DNA of 10,880 bases from Methanoregulaceae archaeon (lineage in GTDB: Archaea > Halobacteriota > Methanomicrobia > Methanomicrobiales > Methanospirillaceae), in assembly GCA_028679325.1 (NCBI GenBank), contig JAJRBS010000090.1:1-10880 (forward strand), written 5' to 3'. Positions 5,387 to 10,880 of the stretch are shown here, piece by piece. The position numbers and the translations under genes were made by a program. The notes beneath the pieces were generated by a model. The model saw only the letters and a program-made list of their open reading frames with translations. It was not told the DNA's origin and searched no databases. Positions within the stretch are counted from its first letter, which is position 1. Each line of letters begins with the position of its first letter.

Positions 5387-6373
5387 TTATTCAATTTCTG
5401 TCTGCTCACCGTTCAGCTCGACAAAAAGTTCCGCCATCGTTGCCAGACGTTCGGCATATGCATCATGCTGGTGAATGCTCTCTTCATTCGTCTGCTTGAT
5501 GGTAATTAGTGAATCTCCCGGAAGTTCCCTGAACTCGTTGATCACCTTTTTGGCGATCTCACGGACACAGTCTTCTACAAACCGTGGATTTTTATGGGCA
5601 GTGAGGACCACGTAGCTCTCATCACCCCTTTTAAGGAGTTCGTAGATGCTTGCACTCATGGAATCTTTGAGGATCCGGATGATCCTCTCGAGCTTCACAT
5701 GCTGGTCGTCATCGATCTCGATCGAAAGGAAACCTCTCCCCCGCTGATTATGGGTTGCCATGGGGACATCCTTCAGGAATGCATCGATTGTATCTTTATC
5801 AACGCCAAGATTCTGAAGGACATAGATCGCCCGTTCTTTCATGATGTCCTGGGCACAGGGACAGGCAGTCATCCCGATCACTTCTGCGCCGATGCTCTTC
5901 CTGACGATCGGATCCCGGAACGTTCGTCGTGCGACAGCACTCGCATGAACCTTCACCACCTCATGGCAGCTCGTCTCCGATACCGGGGTCTCTCGCTTCA
6001 CCATGAACTGGCTTTCCATGATCACTTCCGTGCGATCCGCGTATTCATGCCTGTCAAGGAGTTTCCGCGCGACGACACTGCAGAGATCTTCGATCTCTTT
6101 TACATGCCCATCAATAGCCTGTTGCAGCACTTCATCGATAACCTCAAAATTGCGGGAAAGATTTGCGCCCTTGAGGCTTCCCGGGAGATCAACGAAGACA
6201 TCGAAATTCGAAATAAAGATGACCGGTCTTTTTTCAGGCCGGGACACCTCGACAAGCTTCTTTACGTTCTTCACGCCGACCCGGGTGAGGTTAATGCGGA
6301 CCGCCGGCATCGTGGACTGGATATCGGGCAACTCGCGTCCAGCCCCTTGATTTGTCCCTTTAGAAATAAGCAT
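5387..6373 (-). CDS. mptA: GTP cyclohydrolase MptA (GTP cyclohydrolase IV)
   Basis: MptA is an Fe(II)-dependent enzyme that converts GTP to 7,8-dihydroneopterin 2',3'-cyclic phosphate, the first step of tetrahydromethanopterin synthesis. The 328-residue cytosolic protein belongs to the FolE2/MptA (type IB) family. Seen in order are LPDIQST (15-21), INLTRVGV (27-34), GANLSRNFEVIDE (69-81, matching the HLSRF-like block), SETSCHEVVKVHASA (132-146), MTACPCAQ (168-175, the expected metal and catalytic Cys region) and THNQRGRG (207-214). Length matches the family, about 310-330. The ATG at 6373 has GGAG 3-6 nt upstream. The first 14 residues before LPDIQST are poorly conserved, so a later start cannot be excluded, but no Met precedes the motif. 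It stands alone, divergent from ilvC. Confidence 0.93.
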   Translation of the reverse strand: MLISKGTNQGAGRELPDIQSTMPAVRINLTRVGVKNVKKLVEVSRPEKRPVIFISNFDVFVDLPGSLKGANLSRNFEVIDEVLQQAIDGHVKEIEDLCSVVARKLLDRHEYADRTEVIMESQFMVKRETPVSETSCHEVVKVHASAVARRTFRDPIVRKSIGAEVIGMTACPCAQDIMKERAIYVLQNLGVDKDTIDAFLKDVPMATHNQRGRGFLSIEIDDDQHVKLERIIRILKDSMSASIYELLKRGDESYVVLTAHKNPRFVEDCVREIAKKVINEFRELPGDSLITIKQTNEESIHQHDAYAERLATMAELFVELNGEQTEIE

Positions 6374-6408
6374 CGCTCCAATCGGTTTTGACCGGTTGTA
6401 CCATGTAA

Positions 6409-6429
6409 TTTTTATATACTATATTTTAA
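6409..6429. promoter_or_regulatory. shared AT-rich divergent promoter of mptA and ilvC
   Basis: TTTTTATATACTATATTTTAA carries TATA boxes on both strands. For ilvC, TTTATATA (6411-6418) predicts a start near 6440, leaving about 20 nt before the ATG with a GAGGGA ribosome site. For mptA, the opposite-strand TATATAAAA (6410-6418) predicts a start near 6388, about 15 nt before its ATG. The two transcripts could compete for the same TBP site. Confidence 0.65.
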
Positions 6430-6460
6430 GTCCTCTGTTATCGATACCTGAGGGAAGTCT

Positions 6461-7453
6461 ATGATAAAGAAATATTACGAGTCAGATGCTGACCTCTCCG
6501 TCCTCGAAGGGAAACGGATCGCGGTCATCGGTTATGGCTCGCAGGGTAGAGGACAGGCCCTCAATCTGAAGGACAGTGGCCTCGACGTCATTATCGGTGT
6601 CAGGCCGGGAAAGAGCGCATCGACTGCCAGTGCCGAAGGTTTCAAGGTTTTTTCGGTCTCGGAAGCAGTAAAACAGGCTCAGATCGTCCAGATCCTTTTG
6701 CCGGATGAAAATCAGGCAGCGGTGTATCGGACAGAGATCGGGCCACACCTGTCAGAGAACAAGTGTTTGATGTTCTCGCATGGGTTTAACATCCATTTCG
6801 GCCAGATCGTTCCACCCCCCAACGTTGATGTCATTATGGTCGCGCCGAAAGGTCCGGGTGCACTTGTCCGGCGCATGTACGAAGACGGCAAGGGAGTACC
6901 GGCGCTGATTGCCGTCTACCAGAACTACACAGGCAATGCACATGCTCTGGCCCTTGGCTATGCGAAGGGGATCGGTGCGACAAGGGCAGTTGTGCTCGAA
7001 ACGACATTCCGTGAGGAAACTGAAACCGATCTGTTCGGTGAACAGGCTGTGCTCTGTGGGGGAGTTACCTCTCTTGTCAAGGCCGGTTTCGAGACTCTTG
7101 TTGAAGCCGGTTACGCACCGGAAATGGCATATCTCGAAGTGGTTCATGAGCTGAAACTCATCGTCGACCTGATCTACGAGGGAGGCTTTACGAAAATGAG
7201 GAAAGCCATCAGCAATACGGCCCAGTATGGTGATCTCACACGGGGACCAAAAGTCATCGGACCGGAAGTTTACCTTGCCATGCAGGAGATTCTCAGAGAG
7301 ATCCAGACTGGTGAATTTGCGCGTGAATGGATGCTCGAGAACATGGTCAATCGTCCGGTGTTCAATGCGCTTACGCAGCAGGATGAAGAGCACCTTTTAG
7401 AGGATATCGGTAAGGAAGTCAGGTCGCTCATGCCCCAGTTCCAGAAGAAATAA
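6461..7453 (+). CDS. ilvC: ketol-acid reductoisomerase (class I)
   Basis: IlvC isomerises and reduces 2-acetolactate or 2-aceto-2-hydroxybutyrate with NAD(P)H and Mg2+, the second common step of valine, leucine and isoleucine synthesis. The 330-residue length is that of the short, class I enzyme. The nucleotide-binding loop is GYGSQG (24-29). Arg48 and Ser52 in GVRPGKS suggest NADPH preference. His107 (SHGFNIHF) and Lys130 (APKGPG) are active-site positions. The Mg2+ ligands Asp190 and Glu194 (TDLFGEQ) and Glu226 and Glu230 (EVVHE), with Ser251, are all in place. Arg30-Gly31 replace the common His-Ala after GSQG, which looks harmless. The ATG at 6461 has GAGGGA about 5 nt upstream. The ilvB/ilvN genes are not adjacent; this is a single-gene unit. 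Confidence 0.97.
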   Translation: MIKKYYESDADLSVLEGKRIAVIGYGSQGRGQALNLKDSGLDVIIGVRPGKSASTASAEGFKVFSVSEAVKQAQIVQILLPDENQAAVYRTEIGPHLSENKCLMFSHGFNIHFGQIVPPPNVDVIMVAPKGPGALVRRMYEDGKGVPALIAVYQNYTGNAHALALGYAKGIGATRAVVLETTFREETETDLFGEQAVLCGGVTSLVKAGFETLVEAGYAPEMAYLEVVHELKLIVDLIYEGGFTKMRKAISNTAQYGDLTRGPKVIGPEVYLAMQEILREIQTGEFAREWMLENMVNRPVFNALTQQDEEHLLEDIGKEVRSLMPQFQKK

Positions 7454-7467
7454 TCTCTCTCTTTTTT
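7454..7467 (+). terminator. pyrimidine-tract terminator of ilvC
   Basis: The stop codon is followed at once by TCTCTCTCTTTTTT, with six T at 7462-7467. Such tracts end transcription in archaea without a hairpin. Confidence 0.6.
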
Positions 7468-7468
7468 A

Positions 7469-7558
7469 GACGGCAGGGCTCTCCTTCCGTTGTTGCGCTC
7501 CCCTTCAGAGCCAGCTGAGTATCACAGCCCTATCAGTGCAAGCTCATCCCTGCCTGTC
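7469..7558. repeat. inverted repeat in the ilvC-purL convergent spacer
   Basis: GGCAGGG (7472-7478) pairs with CCCTGCC (7548-7554). Allowing one bulged base, GAC/GTC extends the stem to 10 bp (7469-7471 with 7556-7558), enclosing about 69 nt. A competing 6-bp pairing, GGCTCT/AGAGCC, exists at 7477-7482 and 7507-7512. There is no ORF of note. It may be a folded 3' region, an unannotated small RNA, or chance. Confidence 0.25.
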
Positions 7559-7574
7559 GAATGATGTCCAATGG

Positions 7575-7600
7575 AAAACGTATCATCCTTTCATGATACG
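7575..7600 (-). terminator. hairpin plus T-tract terminator overlapping the purL stop
   Basis: CGTATCAT and ATGATACG form a perfect 8-bp stem with a 6-nt loop (7579-7600). On the minus strand it is followed directly by TTTT (7575-7578). The stem includes the purL stop codon (7583-7585) and its last codons, so coding sequence and terminator share bases. It has the form of a bacterial-style intrinsic terminator. Confidence 0.6.
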
Positions 7601-9658
7601 GTTCAGGCTGTCCAGAGCATTCGTTCTGTCAGTTGCTGATACCTCCAGGATCACGTCATCTCCAGACCGGACACATATTCCTTCGTCCTTGACCTTACCG
7701 ATTATCTGATACGGGAATCCTTCAAGATCCTTTTCATCCGAGAATGCAATCAAGAATCGTCCATAGTTCTCCGTGAAAAGGGCAGTCAGGACATCGTTTT
7801 TCAGTTCAACTTCCGCACCGGGACAAAAAAGGGCCAGCGCGGATGCGAGCCCTCCCTGTGAGAGATCGGTCACAACCAGATCCGACTTGGACCGAACAAG
7901 TTTCCTGATCCCTGCCAGGAGGGAATGGTCGGCTACAGGCGGGGGTGCCCCTCCACAGGAGAAAACGGCATCAAGGACCGATCCACCAAAATACTCTCCG
8001 GTTATTCCAAGAAGCGCCAGCCCCATGCCATCACGGGGGGCGATCCTCCTCTTGGGGACACTCCTCCCCACCATCCCTATCGAAGGCGTGGGTTTGATCT
8101 GGGTGCACATCTCATCGCTCTCGTTATAGAGTGATACATTCCCGCCGACAACCGGGATCTCCAGTCTCCGGGCCATTTCACCCATCCCCTTGACTGATTC
8201 GGCCAGCTGCCAGAAGATTTCAGGGTGAACGGGGCTTGCAAAGTTGAGACAGTTTACGAGGCAGAGAGGTTCCGCACCTACGCTGGCCAGGTTTGCGGCA
8301 TTCTCATAAACTGCATTCGCTGTACCAGCGAAGGGTGCAAGGTAAATATGTCGTGGATTGCATCCACAGGAGAAGGCAAGACCTTCACCGTCCAGCCTGA
8401 GCAACGCCGCATCCCCCTCACATCCGATTGTTCGCACCTGGACCTCGTGATCGTACTGCTCCCAGATCCACTGCTTGCCTGCCACTTCAGGGTGTGAAAG
8501 AACAGAAAGAAAGAGTGATCGGAGATCCCCCCCGGGGAGCGTAAATTCCCGGACTTGATTATACGGTCTTTGCTCCCAGATGCATTCCGGAGCATTCCCG
8601 CAAAGAAAATCTATGGGTATGTCTGCGACTGTTTTTCCGTGGAACCTGACGATATACCGAGGTTCATCAATGACCTCACCGATGTCACTCCACCGCAGGT
8701 CGTATTTCTCCGCAATCTTTCCCATCAGAGCGACATCCTCTGGATCGACTTCTACCAGCATCCTCTCCTGGGACTCGGCCAGCATAATCTCCACCGGCCG
8801 CATGTCCGGTTCGCGCTGATGAACCCTGTCGGCATGGATAAGTCCGCCGAAGGTGCTGCACATTTCACTCGATGCGCCAGCAAGTCCGGCGGCACCCAGG
8901 TCCCGACATGAGTATATTTTCTTCGTGTCTGCCATTTCCAGGATGGCCTCAATAAGGAGTTTTTCTGTGAAGGGATCACCGATCTGGACGCTGGGCCGAT
9001 CTGAGGCTTCGGAATCCTCAGAAAGGTCCCGTGAGGCAAATGAGGCCCCCCCAAGTCCGTCCCTCCCTGTAGAGGCACCGATCAGGACAAGGCGGTTGCC
9101 CGGTTTTTTCACCCGGGCCGTGATATACGATGACGGGTGTACGATACCGACACAGACAACATTCACGAGGGGATTTCCGTCGTATCCCGGGTCAAAGGCT
9201 ATGTCCCCCCTGACAACCGGTACTCCGATACAGTTACCATATCCTCCGATCCCGGCAACGACATGTTCAAGGAGATATCTGTTCTTCTCCTTATCCAGAG
9301 GGCCGAAGTAGAGCGGGTCCATGAGAGCGATTGGCCTTGCCCCCATAGACAACACATCACGGACGATTCCTCCGACACCGGTGGCAGCTCCATCGTGGGG
9401 GTCAACATAACTCGGATGATTGTGGCTTTCCATGCTGATAGCCAGAGCAATATTCTCATTGAACCGGACAATGGCGGCGTCATCCCCGGGTCCGAGAAGG
9501 ACGTCTTTTCCCGTGGTGGGCAGAGTCTTCAACAACCACTTCGTAGAACGGTAACTGCAATGCTCACTCCAGAGATTTTCAAAGCAGGCCAGCTCCACAT
9601 CAGTTGGTTCACGGTCAAGTGTATTCCGGATGGCGGTCAGGTCAGCAGCCGATAACAT
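7583..9658 (-). CDS. purL: phosphoribosylformylglycinamidine synthase subunit PurL
   Basis: PurL is the ATP-dependent synthetase subunit of FGAM synthase in purine synthesis: it converts FGAR to FGAM with ammonia supplied by PurQ. At 691 residues it is the small PurL, which works with PurS and PurQ; neither is in the window. Seen are WSEHCSYRSTK (30-40, catalytic His33), ESHNHPSYVDPHDGAATGVGG (77-97, nucleotide and Mg2+ site), CRDLGAAGLAGASSEM (251-266) and LAESQERM (293-300). The second AIRS-like half has GGNVSLYNESD and DLSQGGLASAL, so both pseudo-symmetric halves are complete. The ATG at 9658 gives a family-like start 25-30 residues before WSEHC. There is no clear ribosome site, and the TATA-like TTATAA at 9688-9693 suggests an almost leaderless transcript. 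Confidence 0.97.
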   Translation of the reverse strand: MLSAADLTAIRNTLDREPTDVELACFENLWSEHCSYRSTKWLLKTLPTTGKDVLLGPGDDAAIVRFNENIALAISMESHNHPSYVDPHDGAATGVGGIVRDVLSMGARPIALMDPLYFGPLDKEKNRYLLEHVVAGIGGYGNCIGVPVVRGDIAFDPGYDGNPLVNVVCVGIVHPSSYITARVKKPGNRLVLIGASTGRDGLGGASFASRDLSEDSEASDRPSVQIGDPFTEKLLIEAILEMADTKKIYSCRDLGAAGLAGASSEMCSTFGGLIHADRVHQREPDMRPVEIMLAESQERMLVEVDPEDVALMGKIAEKYDLRWSDIGEVIDEPRYIVRFHGKTVADIPIDFLCGNAPECIWEQRPYNQVREFTLPGGDLRSLFLSVLSHPEVAGKQWIWEQYDHEVQVRTIGCEGDAALLRLDGEGLAFSCGCNPRHIYLAPFAGTANAVYENAANLASVGAEPLCLVNCLNFASPVHPEIFWQLAESVKGMGEMARRLEIPVVGGNVSLYNESDEMCTQIKPTPSIGMVGRSVPKRRIAPRDGMGLALLGITGEYFGGSVLDAVFSCGGAPPPVADHSLLAGIRKLVRSKSDLVVTDLSQGGLASALALFCPGAEVELKNDVLTALFTENYGRFLIAFSDEKDLEGFPYQIIGKVKDEGICVRSGDDVILEVSATDRTNALDSLNRIMKG

Positions 9659-9670
9659 CTTGCTAGGAAG

Positions 9671-9680
9671 TCTCTAGAGA
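9671..9680. promoter_or_regulatory. 10-bp palindrome TCTCTAGAGA, possible operator
   Basis: A perfect palindrome lies between the purL TATA-like box (9688-9693) and the predicted purL start near 9664. In archaea repressors often bind there. No purine regulator is known to me for this motif. Confidence 0.3.
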
Positions 9681-9687
9681 AGAACCT

Positions 9688-9693
9688 TATAAT
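9688..9693 (-). promoter_or_regulatory. TATA-like box of purL
   Basis: TTATAA reads the same on both strands. It is centred 32 nt upstream of the purL ATG and so suits a short-leader purL transcript. It could also serve a plus-strand transcript starting near 9715. Confidence 0.45.
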
Positions 9694-9720
9694 TGATCCT
9701 TCCGGTGGGAAGATGGTGGA

Positions 9721-9727
9721 TTATATA
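9721..9727 (+). promoter_or_regulatory. TATA box of the aIF2-beta gene
   Basis: TTATATA is centred 28 nt before the ATG at 9752, the standard distance from TATA box to transcription start. The transcript would be leaderless and begin at that ATG. Confidence 0.55.
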
Positions 9728-9751
9728 CCCTCCCGGGTAGCAAATGTATCC

Positions 9752-10363
9752 ATGGTTGACGCGTACGAGGCTCTACTCAAGAAAGCATACAGCAATCTCA
9801 CCGAGCCGACGGAATCGACTGAGCGTTTTACGGTCCCGGAAGCAAAGGTCTACATTGAAGGAAAGACGACAGTCCTCGAAAACTTTGCTGAAATTGCCGA
9901 TGTAGTCAGGAGAGACAAAGACCACCTGATGAAATACCTCCTCGGAGAGCTCGGCACCGCTGGAAAAATAGATGGGACCAGGGCGGTTTTTAATGGAAAA
10001 TTTGAACCAACCCTGATCAACGGGCTCATCAAGAGTTATGTCGAGGACTACGTGATCTGTTCGGAATGTGGAAAGCCGGACACACGCCTGGTCAAGGACG
10101 ATCGATTCCTTCTTCTCCGGTGTGATGCCTGTGGTGGTCACCGTCCGGTGAAGAAACGGAAAGCGAAGACTGAGGTAGCCGGTACTGAACTCGCAGAAGG
10201 TCAGGAAATCGATGTAGAGGTCCAGTCAGTCAGCAAGAGAGGTGACGGGGTGGTCAGGATGGGGCGATATATCATGTATGTCCCGAGAGGGAAGCCTGGG
10301 CAGAAAGTAAAGATTCGGATTACAAGGATCTCCGGGTCGATTGTCTTTACCGAACAGGTATAA
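9752..10363 (+). CDS. eif2b: translation initiation factor aIF2 subunit beta with TRAM domain
   Basis: aIF2-beta is part of the heterotrimer that brings initiator Met-tRNA to the archaeal ribosome. With the ATG at 9752 the protein has 203 residues and starts MVDAYEALLKKAYSNL, matching the family's N-terminal helix. The middle domain (KVYIEGKTTVLENFAEIADVVRRD) and the recognition part with GKIDGTRAVFNGKFEPTLINGLIKSYVEDYV follow. A C-terminal zinc ribbon CSEC...CDAC comes next (about residues 106-130), and then a TRAM domain (about 152-203) with EIDVEVQSVSKRGDGVVRMGRYIMYVPRGKPGQKV and KIRITRI. I recall such a TRAM extension from some methanogen aIF2-beta proteins. An upstream in-frame ATG (9713) with GGTGGGA before it would add 13 residues, but those codons contain the TATA box and do not match the family. 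Confidence 0.93.
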   Translation: MVDAYEALLKKAYSNLTEPTESTERFTVPEAKVYIEGKTTVLENFAEIADVVRRDKDHLMKYLLGELGTAGKIDGTRAVFNGKFEPTLINGLIKSYVEDYVICSECGKPDTRLVKDDRFLLLRCDACGGHRPVKKRKAKTEVAGTELAEGQEIDVEVQSVSKRGDGVVRMGRYIMYVPRGKPGQKVKIRITRISGSIVFTEQV

Positions 10364-10367
10364 ATTG

Positions 10368-10373
10368 AAAAAA
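10368..10373 (-). terminator. T-tract terminator of rpoL
   Basis: Six T on the minus strand begin 3 nt after the rpoL stop, in the 12-nt gap to the end of the convergent aIF2-beta gene. The plus-strand side has no T run beyond scattered T at 10374-10380. Confidence 0.5.
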
Positions 10374-10375
10374 TA

Positions 10376-10645
10376 TTATTCGACAGGAATACTCTGCAGA
10401 AGGTCGTCGCAGTAACCGGACAGGCGGGTACAGGCATCCTTGATCACTTCGAGTGGGTCCCTGTCTCCCCGTGTCGTGATGAGCAGTTCGGGATCTGAGA
10501 ACTGGAACTTGATCAGGTATTTGGCAACCTCGACGGCAGGATCCTTGAGGATTTCCTCGGTGAGAGCGTTCATGAAGGTATGCCCTTCGCCATGGATTGT
10601 CAGTCGGGCCCTGTTCTTTCCGAGTTCAAGAATCTTGATATTCAT
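10376..10645 (-). CDS. rpoL: DNA-directed RNA polymerase subunit L
   Basis: RpoL (Rpb11/RPAC-like) pairs with subunit D to form the alpha-like assembly platform of archaeal RNA polymerase. The 89 residues start MNIKILELGKNRARLTIHGEGHTFMNALTEEIL, the typical strand and helix of the family with the conserved GEGHTFMN block (19-26). Next come AKYLIKFQFSDPELLITTRGDRDP and a C-terminal helix. The frame extends 16 codons upstream, but those residues (MAHTHPYYPSVFIPTE) are not family-like. TAATAA (10671-10676) is centred 28 nt before the ATG at 10645, giving a leaderless start. Confidence 0.92.
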   Translation of the reverse strand: MNIKILELGKNRARLTIHGEGHTFMNALTEEILKDPAVEVAKYLIKFQFSDPELLITTRGDRDPLEVIKDACTRLSGYCDDLLQSIPVE

Positions 10646-10670
10646 TTCAGTAGGAATGAAAACTGAAGGA

Positions 10671-10676
10671 TAATAA
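10671..10676 (-). promoter_or_regulatory. TATA-like box of rpoL
   Basis: The minus strand reads CCTTATTATCC, with TTATTA centred 28 nt before the rpoL ATG. There is no Shine-Dalgarno site, which agrees with a leaderless transcript. Confidence 0.45.
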
Positions 10677-10711
10677 GGATGCGTATGGGCCACCAGATCC
10701 CGGAGACTCGA

Positions 10712-10880
10712 TCAGTCCGGGAAAGAAAAGCTCTCCCCATCGGTCCCTGTATGAGCAAGACCAAACGGGATATGGTGACTCATATGCACACACCGGAAAT
10801 CGGTAGCCCTCAGGTGTCCGGCAAGTGACACGGCTTCCTTATAGTTCATGTGTTTTGGTATGTGCCATTCGGGGGGGACA
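10712..10880 (-). CDS. MBL-fold metallo-hydrolase, C-terminal part (partial)
   Basis: A minus-strand frame enters from the right edge and runs 55 codons to a TGA at 10712-10714. Its residues fit the end of a PhnP-like metallo-beta-lactamase-fold phosphodiesterase. HMNYKEAVSLAGHL resembles the HMxxxEAxxLAxxL helix that precedes the last metal site. VHMSHHIPFG carries the His of that site, and LAHTGTDGESFSF is the closing strand-turn (AYDGL in PhnP). The substrate cannot be told from this piece. The gene ends 66 nt upstream of the rpoL ATG, so rpoL lies directly downstream on the same strand, probably with its own promoter. The start lies outside the window. Confidence 0.65.
   Translation of the reverse strand, partial: VPPEWHIPKHMNYKEAVSLAGHLRATDFRCVHMSHHIPFGLAHTGTDGESFSFPD

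Noticed and set aside
5594..6391. 265-codon plus-strand open frame opposite mptA
   Set aside because: The minus strand encodes complete MptA with its motifs; the antisense frame has no recognisable domain.
6752..7393. 213-codon minus-strand open frame opposite ilvC
   Set aside because: IlvC is complete with all catalytic residues on the plus strand; the opposite frame is a shadow.
9137..9655. 172-codon plus-strand open frame opposite the start of purL
   Set aside because: It is antisense to the conserved PurL N-terminal motifs and has no independent support.
1..10880. CRISPR array, tRNA, rRNA, insertion sequence or prophage genes
   Set aside because: I saw no regularly spaced repeats, cloverleaf-like sequences, transposase motifs or phage-type genes; the large genes are all housekeeping or methanogen core functions.

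Overview
The window reads as chromosomal DNA of a methanogenic archaeon, most likely a class II methanogen of the Methanomicrobiales type. The evidence is a complete frhADGB operon for the coenzyme F420-reducing [NiFe] hydrogenase, MptA (the archaeal Fe(II) GTP cyclohydrolase of methanopterin synthesis), a DUF2124-type protein known mainly from methanogens, archaeal RNA polymerase subunit L and an aIF2-beta with a C-terminal TRAM domain. The order-level placement is an inference from gene content and general sequence character, not from a search. Archaeal signals are plentiful: TATA boxes 25-30 nt before leaderless start codons, GGAGGTG-type ribosome sites and T-rich termination tracts.

Layout from left to right. 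Bases 1-57 hold the possible tail of an upstream gene. A small Ras-like GTPase follows (120-614), then a spacer (615-877) with an unexplained open frame and a TATA-centred palindrome, then a DUF2124-type gene (878-1366). Convergent to these, on the minus strand, lies frhA-frhD-frhG-frhB (5091 down to 1507), tightly packed with gaps of 10 nt or overlaps. Upstream of frhA is a roughly 295-nt leader and promoter region. It contains a 31-codon small ORF with a strong Shine-Dalgarno site and several hairpins, one of which covers the frhA ribosome site. Next come mptA (minus) and ilvC (plus), diverging from one AT-rich promoter. ilvC converges on purL (minus). purL diverges from the aIF2-beta gene (plus), which converges on rpoL (minus). 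The right edge holds the last 55 codons of an MBL-fold hydrolase gene (minus).

Functionally the window is mostly core metabolism and information processing. Frh supplies reduced F420 from H2, with FrhD maturing the large subunit. MptA starts methanopterin synthesis, IlvC makes branched-chain amino-acid precursors and PurL makes purines. aIF2-beta and RpoL serve translation and transcription. I see no mobile element, CRISPR array, tRNA or rRNA. The least explained sequence is the frh leader (5092-5280): its small ORF ends 10 nt before the TTG start of frhA, and its stop codon lies inside a 14-bp palindrome that also holds part of the frhA ribosome site. A competing 8-bp pairing would open that hairpin. 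This could be a translational control element for the hydrogenase, but that is a hypothesis from sequence alone.
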